DNA of 19,278 nucleotides from the NCBI GenBank assembly GCA_964650975.1, contig CAZYWA010000093.1, forward strand, positions 1 through 19,278, given 5' to 3'. The translations under genes and the position numbers were made by a program. The notes beneath the pieces were generated by a model that had not been told where the DNA came from, searched no databases, and saw nothing but the letters and a program-made list of their open reading frames with translations. Below are positions 11,911-19,278 of the stretch, in pieces (the stretch's first letter is position 1; every line of letters starts with the position of its first letter). Source of the DNA: CAZYWA01 sp964650975 [NCBI: uncultured bacterium] (GTDB taxonomy: Bacteria > JADJOY01).

Positions 11911-12825
11911 ATGCGCGTAGCGGTGACGGGGGCGACGGGGTTCGTGGGGCGCGCGCTGCTGCGCGCGCTGGTCGAGCGCGGCGACGAGGTGATCGCGTTC
12001 ACCCGCGATCCCGAGTCGGCGCTGGACCGGCTCGATCCCGAGGCGGTCGCGGTTCGCTGGGATCCCGACGACCTGTCGTCGATCGCCGGTCACCTCTCGG
12101 GCGTCGACGCGCTGGTCAACCTGGCCGGCGAGTCGGTGATCGGGAAGCGCTGGAGCGAGGCGCAGAAAGAGCGCATCCGCGCGAGCCGCGTGCAGGGAAC
12201 GCGGGCGCTGGTCGAGGCGGTCCGCCAGGTCGATCCGCGGCCGCAGGTGCTGGTGAGCGCCTCGGCGGTCGGATTCTACGGCAACACCTCCAACCGGGAG
12301 CTCGACGAGGAGGCTCCGGGCGGCGACGGGTTTCTCGCGTCGGTGTGCCGCGAGTGGGAGCAAGAGGCGCTGGCTGCGGAGCAGCAAGCGCTGCGCACGG
12401 TGGTGCTCCGGGTCGGCGTGGTGCTGGGGAAGGGTGGCGGCGCGCTCGCGCCGATGCTCATTCCGTTCAAGCTCATGGCCGGGGGACCGATCGGCAACGG
12501 CGCGCAGTGGGTGTCGTGGATCCACCTCGACGATCTGGTGGGCTTGATCCTCTGGGCGCTCGACAAGAAGAGCGTGCACGGCGTGCTCAACGCAACGGCT
12601 CCTCATCCGGTCACGAATCGCGAGCTCTCCGAGACCATCGGGCATGTGCTCGGGAAGCCGTCGTGGCTCCCCGCGCCGCGCGCGGCCGTCGAGCTGGCGC
12701 TGGGCGAGGCGGCCGCCGTGATCCTGGAGGGGCAGCGCGTGGTGCCGCGTCGCGCGCTCGACGCGGGCTACGCGTTCCGCTTCTCGGAAGTCGAGCCGGC
12801 GCTGCGTGCGATCCTTCGAGGATGA
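11911..12825 (+). CDS. TIGR01777 family epimerase (YfcH-like, NAD-binding)
   Basis: This 304-residue extended short-chain dehydrogenase has a Rossmann fold. The nucleotide-binding motif GATGFVG is at residues 7-13. NLAGESV (70-76) and SASAVGFYG (116-124, with the active-site-like Tyr123) are family signatures, and WEQEA (149-153) follows. The C-terminal part (about 250-300, beginning LGKPSWLPAP) matches the DUF1731 domain that ends this family. The substrate is unknown for most members. The start at ATG 11911 is preferred over an upstream start at 11860 that would overlap the phosphorylase end. Its stop overlaps the next gene's ATG (ATGA at 12822-12825), so it is co-translated with the AMP-dependent ligase. 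Confidence 0.88.
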   Translation: MRVAVTGATGFVGRALLRALVERGDEVIAFTRDPESALDRLDPEAVAVRWDPDDLSSIAGHLSGVDALVNLAGESVIGKRWSEAQKERIRASRVQGTRALVEAVRQVDPRPQVLVSASAVGFYGNTSNRELDEEAPGGDGFLASVCREWEQEALAAEQQALRTVVLRVGVVLGKGGGALAPMLIPFKLMAGGPIGNGAQWVSWIHLDDLVGLILWALDKKSVHGVLNATAPHPVTNRELSETIGHVLGKPSWLPAPRAAVELALGEAAAVILEGQRVVPRRALDAGYAFRFSEVEPALRAILRG

Positions 12826-14291
12826 CGGTTCGGACGCTCAACGAGCTGGCGGCCGCCGATCCCGGCCGGGTCGGGTGGACCTGGCCCGATTCGAATCCTC
12901 GCGGCGAGTGGACCTACGGCGCGGCCGGTGCGCGCGTGGCCGGCGTCGCGCGCGAGCTCGCCGAGCGAGGCGCACGAGCGGGCGATCGCATCGCCGTGGT
13001 CGGCGGCAACCATCCGGCGTGGGTGCTGCTCAAGGAGGCCGCGATCCAGGCCGGCCTCACGTTCGTACCGGTGGGCAGCCGGTTCGCGCCGCCCGAGCGC
13101 GACTGGATCCTCCGGAACGCCGAGCCTCGCCTGGTGCTGGGCGATCCAACCCTCGCCGCCGGCGAGATCGCGATCGACGATTGGAGCTTCGTGCTCGACG
13201 CCACGCCCGGTGTGCTCGCGGCGGCGCCGGCGCCCTCCTCGGCAGCACAGCTTCTCTACACCTCGGGATCGAGCGGCCGGCCCAAGGGAGTGCTGCGTCC
13301 GGCGTCCGGAGATCGGGCGCGAGTCGAGCAGTCGATCGTCACCTACGGACTGCGCGAGGACGACGTTCACCTCGTCGCCGGTCCCCTCTATCACTCGGGT
13401 CCGAGCATCTTCTCGACGATCCACCGCTCACTCGGCGCGCGCCAGGTCGTGCTCGGGCACTTCGACGCGGCGGCGGTCGTGGAAGGGGTGAGTCGCGGCG
13501 AGGTCACGACGCTCTTCCTGGTGCCGACGCAGTGGCGGATGGTGCTGGAAGCATTCCGCGGCGCACGCGCCAGGCCGAAGCTCCGGGTCGCGTGGACGGC
13601 GGGCAGCTCGATCGACGTCGAGACGCGCCTCGAGCTGCTCGAGCTTCTCGGCGAAGGCGTCCTCTGGGAGTTCTACGGCACCACCGAGACCGGCACCGTG
13701 ACGACGCTTCCGCCCGGGAGGCAACGGAGCCACGCCGCGACGGTGGGCTTCGCGGAGCCCAACGTGCGGATCCGCGTGCTGGACGCGGAGTGCCGAGAAG
13801 TGCCGCGCGGCACGACGGGCCGGGTCTACGTCGAGAGCCCGACGCTCATGATCGAGTACCACCGCGGTCCGGGTAACGATCCCGACGTGAGCGCGCTGCG
13901 CTCCGGCGAGGCGCTCAGCGTGGGCGACTGGGGAGCGCTGGCCGAGGACGGCGCGCTGACCCTGATCGGACGCGAAGGCGGCATGATCATCACCGGCGGC
14001 ATGAACGTGTATCCGGAGGAGGTCGAGGCGGTGCTGCGAACGCTGCCGGGAGTTCGCGAGGCCGTGGTGTTCGGGGTTCCCGACCGCACCTGGGGCGCCG
14101 CGATCGCGGCGATCGTCGAGCCGGCGGCCGCCGCGGGATTGTCGATCGCCGAGCTGACCGCGGCACTACGCCAGCGAATCGCGGGCTTCAAGATCCCCAA
14201 GCGCTGGGCGATCCGCGCGATCCCCCGCACGCCGAGCGAAAAGGTGATCCGCGATGCGGCGATGCTGACGCCGCTGCTCGATTCACTCTGA
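12822..14291 (+). CDS. AMP-dependent acyl-CoA synthetase/ligase (ANL superfamily)
   Basis: This 489-residue enzyme would activate a carboxylic acid with ATP to an acyl-AMP and then transfer it, probably to CoA. Motifs in order: the P-loop YTSGSSGRPKG (146-156), FYGTTET (284-290), GDWG (368-371) leading to LIGREGGMIITGGMNVYPEE (381-400), and the catalytic lysine K474 in TPSEKVIR. The fold is complete, with both the large N-terminal and small C-terminal domains. The N-terminal region is short compared with typical 520-560-residue acyl-CoA synthetases. The acid cannot be told from sequence. The ATG at 12822 overlaps the epimerase stop. The frame is open further upstream (to about 12345), but that part overlaps the epimerase and is not a gene. 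A 7-bp GC hairpin lies just after the stop. Confidence 0.88.
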   Translation: MTVRTLNELAAADPGRVGWTWPDSNPRGEWTYGAAGARVAGVARELAERGARAGDRIAVVGGNHPAWVLLKEAAIQAGLTFVPVGSRFAPPERDWILRNAEPRLVLGDPTLAAGEIAIDDWSFVLDATPGVLAAAPAPSSAAQLLYTSGSSGRPKGVLRPASGDRARVEQSIVTYGLREDDVHLVAGPLYHSGPSIFSTIHRSLGARQVVLGHFDAAAVVEGVSRGEVTTLFLVPTQWRMVLEAFRGARARPKLRVAWTAGSSIDVETRLELLELLGEGVLWEFYGTTETGTVTTLPPGRQRSHAATVGFAEPNVRIRVLDAECREVPRGTTGRVYVESPTLMIEYHRGPGNDPDVSALRSGEALSVGDWGALAEDGALTLIGREGGMIITGGMNVYPEEVEAVLRTLPGVREAVVFGVPDRTWGAAIAAIVEPAAAAGLSIAELTAALRQRIAGFKIPKRWAIRAIPRTPSEKVIRDAAMLTPLLDSL

Positions 14292-14316
14292 GGGCGGGCC
14301 CGCACGGTCCAACGAT

Positions 14317-14335
14317 CCCGCCGGAGAACGGCGGG
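14317..14335. terminator. Hairpin between convergent genes, possible bidirectional terminator
   Basis: CCCGCCG (14317-14323) and CGGCGGG (14329-14335) make a perfect 7-bp stem with loop GAGAA. It lies 25 bases after the ligase stop and before the end of the convergent CBS gene. Two further, mutually exclusive stems follow: GCTCCAG (14335-14341) with CTGGAGC (14354-14360), and GCCACGC (14343-14349) with GCGTGGC (14359-14365). No T-tract follows. Confidence 0.5.
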
Positions 14336-14394
14336 CTCCAGTGCCACGCCGTGCTGGAGCGTGGCGGTCTCCGCCGCGCGGGGCTGGTTCGGGC

Positions 14395-14829
14395 TCAGGC
14401 CGAGCCGTGGATGTAGTGCTCGAGCTGCTCGATGGTGAACTTCTGGTCGTCGATGACGGCCTTCACCACGTCGCCGATCGAGATCACGCCCGCGATGCGC
14501 TCGCCGTCGCGCACCACCAGATGGCGGACGCGGCGCTCGGTCATGAGCGACATGCAGCGCTCGACGCTTGCGTCAACCTCCACGCTGATCACGTTCCGGG
14601 TCATGATGTCGCGCACCGGCGTGTCCTTGGAGAATTTCCCCATGAGGATCACCTTGCGGGCGTAGTCGCGCTCCGAGAGCATGCCGATCGCCGTGCCGTT
14701 CTCGAACACCACCAGCGCGCCGCAGTTGTGATCCGCCATCGCCTGCAGTGCGTCGTACACCGTGGCGTCGGGAGACACGTTGTAGATCGAGTGACCCTTG
14801 CGCTTGAGAATCGACTGAATGCTGATCAT
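14395..14829 (-). CDS. CBS domain pair protein
   Basis: This 144-residue protein consists of two CBS motifs: residues about 8-62 (SIYNVSPDATVYDALQAM, then GMLSERDYARK) and 71-128 (PVRDIMTRNVISVEVDAS, then HLVVRDGERIAGVISIGD). The pair forms a Bateman module that binds adenosine nucleotides such as AMP, ATP or NAD. Stand-alone pairs act as energy or redox sensors. The start ATG at 14829 is set by GAGGAGGG just upstream. A longer frame to 14934 adds a low-complexity N-terminus not found in the family. The gene is divergent from the VWA gene and convergent with the ligase gene. A possible minus-strand promoter is TACGAT (14876-14881) with TTGCGG (14901-14906), but the 19-base spacing is long. 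Confidence 0.88.
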   Translation of the reverse strand: MISIQSILKRKGHSIYNVSPDATVYDALQAMADHNCGALVVFENGTAIGMLSERDYARKVILMGKFSKDTPVRDIMTRNVISVEVDASVERCMSLMTERRVRHLVVRDGERIAGVISIGDVVKAVIDDQKFTIEQLEHYIHGSA

Positions 14830-14981
14830 CGCGCCCTCCTCGGCTGGGACGGGAAGTCGACCCCAGCGTAACCCGATCGTACACCTCCACGAGCGCGAGG
14901 CCGCAACCGGTTTCGTGGGTAGCGCCTTTCCCATGCGGGACGCGCGGTTCCGACCTCGGCAGAGCTCGCGCTCGAGGGCGT

Positions 14982-16697
14982 GTGAGGGGGCCCTACGACC
15001 GGCTCGGCGGATGTCGTGGGGAGATGGGCACTTCCGCGCGGCCGCGGGTCGAGCCGCTCTCGACGTTCTCGATCGACGTCGACACCGCGTCCTACGCCAA
15101 CGTCCGGCGCATGCTGAATGAAGGGCATCTGCCGCCCCGCGGGGTGGTGCGGATCGAGGAGCTGGTCAACTACTTCGACTACGCCTATCCGCCGCCCACC
15201 GATGGCCGGCCGTTCGCCGTCTCGACCGAGATCGGTCCCGCGCCGTGGAAGCGCGAGCACCGTCTGGTGCGGATTGGCCTGCGCGCTCGGGACGTCCAGC
15301 GCGGAGCTCGCGCGGCGAGCAATCTGGTGTTCCTGCTCGACGTGTCGGGATCGATGGAGCCATCCGACAAGCTGCCGCTGGTGCGCGACGCGATGAAGGT
15401 GCTGGTCCGTCAGCTCGACGAGCGCGACCGCGTGTCGATCGTGGTGTACGCGGGCGAATCGGGCGTGGTGCTGGCGCCGACGTCGGGCGGCGAGCAGAGC
15501 GCGATCCTGGCGGCGATCGACAGGCTGCAGGCGGGTGGCTCCACGAACGGTGCTTCCGGCATCCGGCTCGCGTATCAGCTCGCTCGTGGGAACCGCATTC
15601 CGGGCGGCATCAATCGCGTGATCCTGGCCACCGACGGCGACTTCAACGTGGGCACCACGGACCGCGACGAGCTGGTGTCGCTGGTACGCGACCAGGCGAA
15701 GAGTGGCGTGTTCCTCACGGTGCTGGGCGTCGGCATCGAGAACCTGAAGGACTCCCAGCTCGAGCAGCTCGCCGATCGCGGCAACGGCAGCTACGCGTAT
15801 CTCGACAGCGCCGCCGAGGCGCGGAAGGTGCTGAGCGACGAGCTCATGGGCACGCTGGTGACGGTGGCCAAGGACGTGAAGATCCAGGTCGAGTGGAACC
15901 CGGCGTGGGTCGAGGCGTACCGGCTGGTGGGCTACGAGAATCGCAAGCTCGACAAGCAAGATTTCAACGACGATCGCAAGGACGCCGGGGAGATCGGCGC
16001 GGGGCACCGGGTCACCGCGCTCTACGAGGTCGTGCCGCGCGGGTTGCCCGCGCCCAGCGGTGGCGTCGATCCGCTGCGCTACCAGAAGGCGCCCGAGCCG
16101 GCGGTCGCAGCGGGCGGCGTGAGCCGCGAGATGCTCACCGTGAAGCTTCGCTGGAAGGAGCCCGATGGCGACGAGAGCACCAAGCTCGAAGTGCCCGTGA
16201 TCGATTCGGCGGCCGGTCTCGCGGCGACCAGCGACGATTTTCGGTTCGCGGCGTCGGTGGCCGGCTTCGGCATGCTGCTCCGGGACTCGGCTTACGAGGC
16301 GGGCGCGACCTACGACACCGTGGCGAGCCTCGCCGAGCAGAGCGTGGGTGACGACGACCCTCACGGCCGGCGGGCGGAGCTGGTGGGTCTGGTGAGGCGC
16401 GCTGGCGAATTGGCGAGCGCGCTCGCGGCGGCACGCGGGAACGCCACGGCCGGGCCGCCGACCGTTCGCTCCGCCGACTGGCCGGCCGCGCAGCGAGTGG
16501 TCGCGTGGGTGCTCGAGAAGCACACCGACGAGGACAACCCGCTCAACCGCAACGAGCGCGCGTACGGGACCAAGCCTCCGCAGGAGCTGTCGCCCGGCCA
16601 GGTCGGCGTGGTCGCGACCGGCCCGGCCCAGGTGACCTTCTACCAGTACCCGAGAGCCGGAGCGCCGCTCCGGACCTTCTCGATCCGGGTGCAGTAG
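14982..16697 (+). CDS. YfbK-type von Willebrand factor A protein, no signal peptide
   Basis: This protein of up to 571 residues has the three-part layout of the YfbK group: a VWA_N-like N-terminal region (about residues 26-90, PLSTFSIDVDTASYANVRRM), a VWA domain (about 113-290) and a DUF3520-like C-terminal domain (about 310-560). The MIDAS metal site is intact: D120-x-S122-x-S124 (DVSGSM), T188 in GGSTNG and D218 in ATDGD. The family is usually exported or membrane-anchored, with a signal or lipobox and a linker before this core. Here the recognisable family sequence begins at residue 4 (PYDRL), and only about 150 bases separate it from the divergent CBS gene, with no signal-like sequence in any frame. 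The GTG start at 14982 is uncertain; ATG 15024 is an alternative. Function is unknown, possibly protein-protein binding at the envelope. Confidence 0.85.
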   Translation: MRGPYDRLGGCRGEMGTSARPRVEPLSTFSIDVDTASYANVRRMLNEGHLPPRGVVRIEELVNYFDYAYPPPTDGRPFAVSTEIGPAPWKREHRLVRIGLRARDVQRGARAASNLVFLLDVSGSMEPSDKLPLVRDAMKVLVRQLDERDRVSIVVYAGESGVVLAPTSGGEQSAILAAIDRLQAGGSTNGASGIRLAYQLARGNRIPGGINRVILATDGDFNVGTTDRDELVSLVRDQAKSGVFLTVLGVGIENLKDSQLEQLADRGNGSYAYLDSAAEARKVLSDELMGTLVTVAKDVKIQVEWNPAWVEAYRLVGYENRKLDKQDFNDDRKDAGEIGAGHRVTALYEVVPRGLPAPSGGVDPLRYQKAPEPAVAAGGVSREMLTVKLRWKEPDGDESTKLEVPVIDSAAGLAATSDDFRFAASVAGFGMLLRDSAYEAGATYDTVASLAEQSVGDDDPHGRRAELVGLVRRAGELASALAAARGNATAGPPTVRSADWPAAQRVVAWVLEKHTDEDNPLNRNERAYGTKPPQELSPGQVGVVATGPAQVTFYQYPRAGAPLRTFSIRVQ

Positions 16698-16711
16698 CGC
16701 AGGGGAGTGCT

Positions 16712-16778
16712 GCGGTCCCTCGCCGCCGCGACGTCGCATCTCGATCGAGCGCTGCGGACGCGAGGGACCGCGTCCCTC
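16712..16778. promoter_or_regulatory. Alternative-stem (attenuator-like) inverted repeats
   Basis: Three related segments compete for pairing. Segment A is 16712-16723 (GCGGTCCCTCGC). Segment B is 16760-16771 (GCGAGGGACCGC), an exact 12-bp partner of A. B also forms a local hairpin, GAGGGAC (16762-16768) with GTCCCTC (16772-16778), loop CGC. Between A and B sit two perfect 10-bp palindromes, GCGACGTCGC (16728-16737) and CTCGATCGAG (16740-16749). It lies after the VWA stop and about 130 bases before the radical SAM start. It could be a terminator, an attenuator or a repeated extragenic palindrome. Confidence 0.45.
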
Positions 16779-16904
16779 CAGCGGCTCGCGTGCCTGTTTC
16801 CAGCCGCTGCTTTGACGGACCCGGCCCCCGGCCAGATAATGGGGCTCCCTCCCGCGCGACGACCGAGCGAACCGAAGCACCAGTCCCCGCTGCCCGGTGC
16901 ACGC

Positions 16905-18335
16905 GTGAAACTGCTTCTTCTCCAGCTCGATCCGATCATCTGGAACGGCACCACGGCGTGCGTCGCGTCGACGCGCGCGGCGGGACACGAGGTGTGCCTG
17001 CGCATCGTGCCCGAGGAGAAGGGCGGCATCGCGGCGATCCTCCGCGACACCAGGCCGGACGCGATCGCGTTTCCCACGGTGCTCGGCGTCGAGAGCTGGG
17101 CGCGCCAGTCGGCGCGTGAGCTGCGCTCGCTCCACGGCTTCACCGGACCGATCCTGGCGGGCGGCTCGTACGCCACCTACGACGCCGAGTATTTCCTCGC
17201 CGACCAGAGCGTCGACTACGTGTGCCGCGGCGAGTGCGACGACGTGCTCCCCGAGGCGCTCACGGTGCTCGAGAGCGGGCGCCCGGCGACCGCCGTCCAG
17301 AACGTGTGGAGCCGGAACGACGGCCAGTGGCACCGCAATCCGTCGCGGCGACTCATCGACGATCTCGACACGCTGCCTTTCGCCGACCCGAGCGACTACT
17401 TCCGCTACCCGTTCATCCGCGAGTTCTATCGTTGGACGTACCCGATCATGACCGGGCGCGGCTGCACCGAGCTCTGTACCTACTGCGTGATTCCCACGCA
17501 ACGCGCGATGTACGCGGGGAACGGCAAGGCGATCCGGAAGCGCACCCCCGAGAACGTGATCGAGGAGCTGGTCTGGGCGCGATCGAAGTTCGGCGTGCGC
17601 ATGTTCAAGTTCGAGGACACGCTGTTCCTGCTCGGCGAGTCGTGGGTGGAGAAGTTCTTCGCGCTCTACCGCGAGCGCGTCGGCCTGCCGTTTCGGGGCG
17701 TCGCGCGGCCCGCGTTCTTGACCGAGCCGGTGGTGCGGACCCTCGCGCGGTCGGGCTGTCATTCGATCATCTGCGCCTACGAGAGCGGCAACGAGAAGCT
17801 GCGCCGCGAGGTGCTCGGCAAGCGCGAGACCAACGCGGCGTATCGCGAAGCCGCGCAGCGCCTGCGCGCTCACGGCATTCTCTTCCAGGCCAACAACATC
17901 CTGGGCTCGCCGGGCGAAAGCCTCGACCTGGCGCTCGAGACTTACGCGATGAACGTCACGACGCGGCCGGTGGTCGTCGATTCGGACGTGCTGCGGGTCG
18001 ATCCCGGCGCGCCGCTCTCGCAGCTCGCCGAAGTGCGCGAGATGCGACCGCCCGACGAGCTCATCAATCTGCAGCAGATCATGTACCTGTGCGTGGTGCT
18101 CAAGGTGCCGGCGTCGATCGTGCGGCGCCTGGTCCAGCTGCCGCGGAACCCGGTGTTCTTCGCGCTCGGTCGGCTCGCCTACGCGCTCGGCCTCAAGCGA
18201 TCGACCGGGATCCCGTGGGCGCCGTTCGTGCGCTACGGCTGGCACGTGGCGCGCGACGGCGACCTGGTCGTCGAGCCGGACCGGTGGAAGAACGATCGCC
18301 GTCCGGTGGCGGCGCCGCTCGCCGCCGCGGCGTGA
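16905..18335 (+). CDS. B12-binding domain radical SAM protein
   Basis: Read from GTG 16905 this is a 476-residue enzyme. Residues about 1-130 form a cobalamin-binding-like Rossmann domain (VKLLLLQLDPIIWNG, later GPILAGGSYATYDAEY and DYVCRGECDDVLPEAL). The radical SAM core begins with CTELCTYC, the CxxxCxxC that holds the 4Fe-4S cluster (Cys187, 191, 194). Later parts, EDTLFLLGESWVEKFF and YESGNEKLRREVLGKRETN, match the barrel of this family. Such enzymes carry out methylations and other difficult radical reactions, for instance on lipids, hopanoids or natural products; the substrate here is unknown. The open frame runs back to 16707, but that part is low complexity and covers the paired repeats, so 16905 is preferred; ATG 16839 is an alternative. 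The next gene is also a radical SAM protein, 11 bases on. Confidence 0.87.
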   Translation: MKLLLLQLDPIIWNGTTACVASTRAAGHEVCLRIVPEEKGGIAAILRDTRPDAIAFPTVLGVESWARQSARELRSLHGFTGPILAGGSYATYDAEYFLADQSVDYVCRGECDDVLPEALTVLESGRPATAVQNVWSRNDGQWHRNPSRRLIDDLDTLPFADPSDYFRYPFIREFYRWTYPIMTGRGCTELCTYCVIPTQRAMYAGNGKAIRKRTPENVIEELVWARSKFGVRMFKFEDTLFLLGESWVEKFFALYRERVGLPFRGVARPAFLTEPVVRTLARSGCHSIICAYESGNEKLRREVLGKRETNAAYREAAQRLRAHGILFQANNILGSPGESLDLALETYAMNVTTRPVVVDSDVLRVDPGAPLSQLAEVREMRPPDELINLQQIMYLCVVLKVPASIVRRLVQLPRNPVFFALGRLAYALGLKRSTGIPWAPFVRYGWHVARDGDLVVEPDRWKNDRRPVAAPLAAAA

Positions 18336-18346
18336 GGCGCGCTCCC

Positions 18347-19278
18347 GTGACGCGCGTCGCCCGTGCCGCGCGCCGCCAGTGGGCCGGCGCGGACGCCTTC
18401 GCGCGGCTGGCGCTTCGCACCGAGCGCGCGGGCGCTCCCGTGCAGCTCTACCTGGTGCTCAACGCCGAGTGCGATCTGCGCTGCCGCATGTGCCGCTTCT
18501 GGCAAGGCGTTTACGAAGAGCCAGGGCGCGAGATCCTCACCACGGCCGAGATCGTGACGCTCTTCGACGAGTGCGCGGACGCGGGCACGCGCAGTGTCAT
18601 CCTGACCGGCGGCGAGCCCTTCTTGCGCCCGGATCTGCTCGACCTCGTGGACGCCGCCGCGAGCCGCTTCCCGTTCGTGCGCCTCCAGACCAACGGGTTG
18701 CATCTCACCGAGGACGCCGCCGGGCGCCTGGTGGCGAGCGGGCTCGACGTGCTGTGGGTCTCGCTCGACGGAGTGGGAGAGACCCACGACCGGATTCGCG
18801 GCCGCGATGGCGCCTTCGAGACGATCCTCGCGGGGCTGCAGCGGCTGCGCGCGGCCAAGAAGGAGAGCGCCGGCGCGCGGCCCGATCTCTTCGTCAACGT
18901 GACGGTGCTCCCCGAGAATCGAGAGGAGCTCGAGCCACTGCTCGATCTGGCCGAGGATGTCGGCGCCACGCGGATCGCGTTCCATCACGTGTCCGATCTG
19001 GGCCGCGACGCCATCGCGGCCACCGAAACGCAGCTAGGGAAGGAAGGCATCGCCACGCTCCAGTTCTCGCGGAAGAGCCAGTCCGGCGGACGTGGTCCCG
19101 CCGGGTTGCCGGACGCGTTCCTGAATGCCGTGTCCGGCGCGCGATCGCGCGGCCGCGTGGAGATCGAGATCGATCGGCTGCTGCTCGCGGGAGCCGGTGA
19201 GCGCGCTGCGGCCGGGTGCACGTGGCCGTGGGGTGTCGCGATGATCGGTCCCTATGGCGATCTGCTCGCGTGCCAGTC
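18347..19278 (+). CDS. Radical SAM protein, SPASM-like, 3' end outside window
   Basis: From GTG 18347 the frame is open to the window end, giving 310 residues so far. CDLRCRMC at Cys42, Cys46 and Cys49 is the CxxxCxxC cluster motif, followed by aromatic FW. TGGEPFLRPDL (about 87-97), LQTNGLHL and VSLDGVGETHDRIRG are the classic PqqE/MoaA-like core signatures. Near the edge, CTWPWGVAMIGPYGDLLAC looks like the start of a SPASM-type auxiliary cluster domain, so the protein is probably about 350-400 residues. It may mature a peptide or act in a pathway with the preceding B12-radical SAM enzyme. No strong ribosome site is seen; the gap to the upstream stop is 11 bases. The reaction cannot be named from sequence. 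Confidence 0.87.
   Translation, partial: MTRVARAARRQWAGADAFARLALRTERAGAPVQLYLVLNAECDLRCRMCRFWQGVYEEPGREILTTAEIVTLFDECADAGTRSVILTGGEPFLRPDLLDLVDAAASRFPFVRLQTNGLHLTEDAAGRLVASGLDVLWVSLDGVGETHDRIRGRDGAFETILAGLQRLRAAKKESAGARPDLFVNVTVLPENREELEPLLDLAEDVGATRIAFHHVSDLGRDAIAATETQLGKEGIATLQFSRKSQSGGRGPAGLPDAFLNAVSGARSRGRVEIEIDRLLLAGAGERAAAGCTWPWGVAMIGPYGDLLACQ

Noticed and set aside
12345-12821. N-terminal extension of the AMP-dependent ligase
   Set aside because: The upstream open frame overlaps the epimerase and is Arg/Ala/Gly-rich; ATG 12822 gives a normal ligase start.
14826-18245. A 1139-codon open frame on the minus strand
   Set aside because: It lies antisense to the VWA and radical SAM genes, and its translation is His/Arg/Ala-rich with no family motif. 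High GC keeps antisense frames open.
1-19278. CRISPR array or rRNA gene
   Set aside because: No regularly spaced long repeats and no conserved rRNA segments were seen.

Overview
The window suggests a high-GC (roughly two-thirds G+C by eye) uncultivated-type bacterium. GC-ending codons, short intergenic gaps and the housekeeping genes fit a deep soil or sediment lineage, but nothing here fixes the phylum and I do not name one. The window has two parts that meet at a tRNA-His gene (8352-8428, minus strand).

Left part (1-8.4 kb) is accessory DNA that looks like an integrated, plasmid-like mobile element. It holds a 5'-truncated hypothetical gene, a 576-base non-coding stretch rich in hairpins, a complete tyrosine recombinase and a ribbon-helix-helix regulator. 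Next is an AT-richer cargo pair: a HipA-like kinase split by a frameshift in a C6 run, and a DUF3037 gene overlapping its stop. After that come an unknown gene with a winged-helix-like C-terminus, three 11-bp iteron-like direct repeats, and a tightly overlapping operon of HTH protein, DnaB-like helicase, HTH/Xis-like protein and a second tyrosine recombinase. The last integrase gene runs into the tRNA-His gene, so its final 19 codons and stop are read from the antisense strand of the tRNA. This marks the right attachment junction. No second copy of the tRNA 3' end is visible to the left, so the other junction is probably outside the window.

Right part (8.4-19.3 kb) looks like resident chromosome: a secreted two-FN3 protein, an alpha-glucan phosphorylase, a TIGR01777 epimerase and an AMP-dependent ligase (the last two overlap by 4 bases), a convergent CBS-pair protein, a YfbK-type von Willebrand factor A protein, and two consecutive radical SAM enzymes. 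The first radical SAM protein has a B12-binding domain; the second runs off the window end.

How it works together: in the element the two recombinases, the Xis-like HTH protein and the helicase supply integration, excision and possibly replication after excision. The RHH, kinase and DUF3037 genes look like cargo with a toxin-antitoxin or defence flavour. The most interesting points are the frameshifted kinase/DUF3037 cassette, the 11-bp repeats before the helicase operon, the large GC-rich palindrome at the helicase 3' end, and the integrase C-terminus encoded by tRNA antisense.
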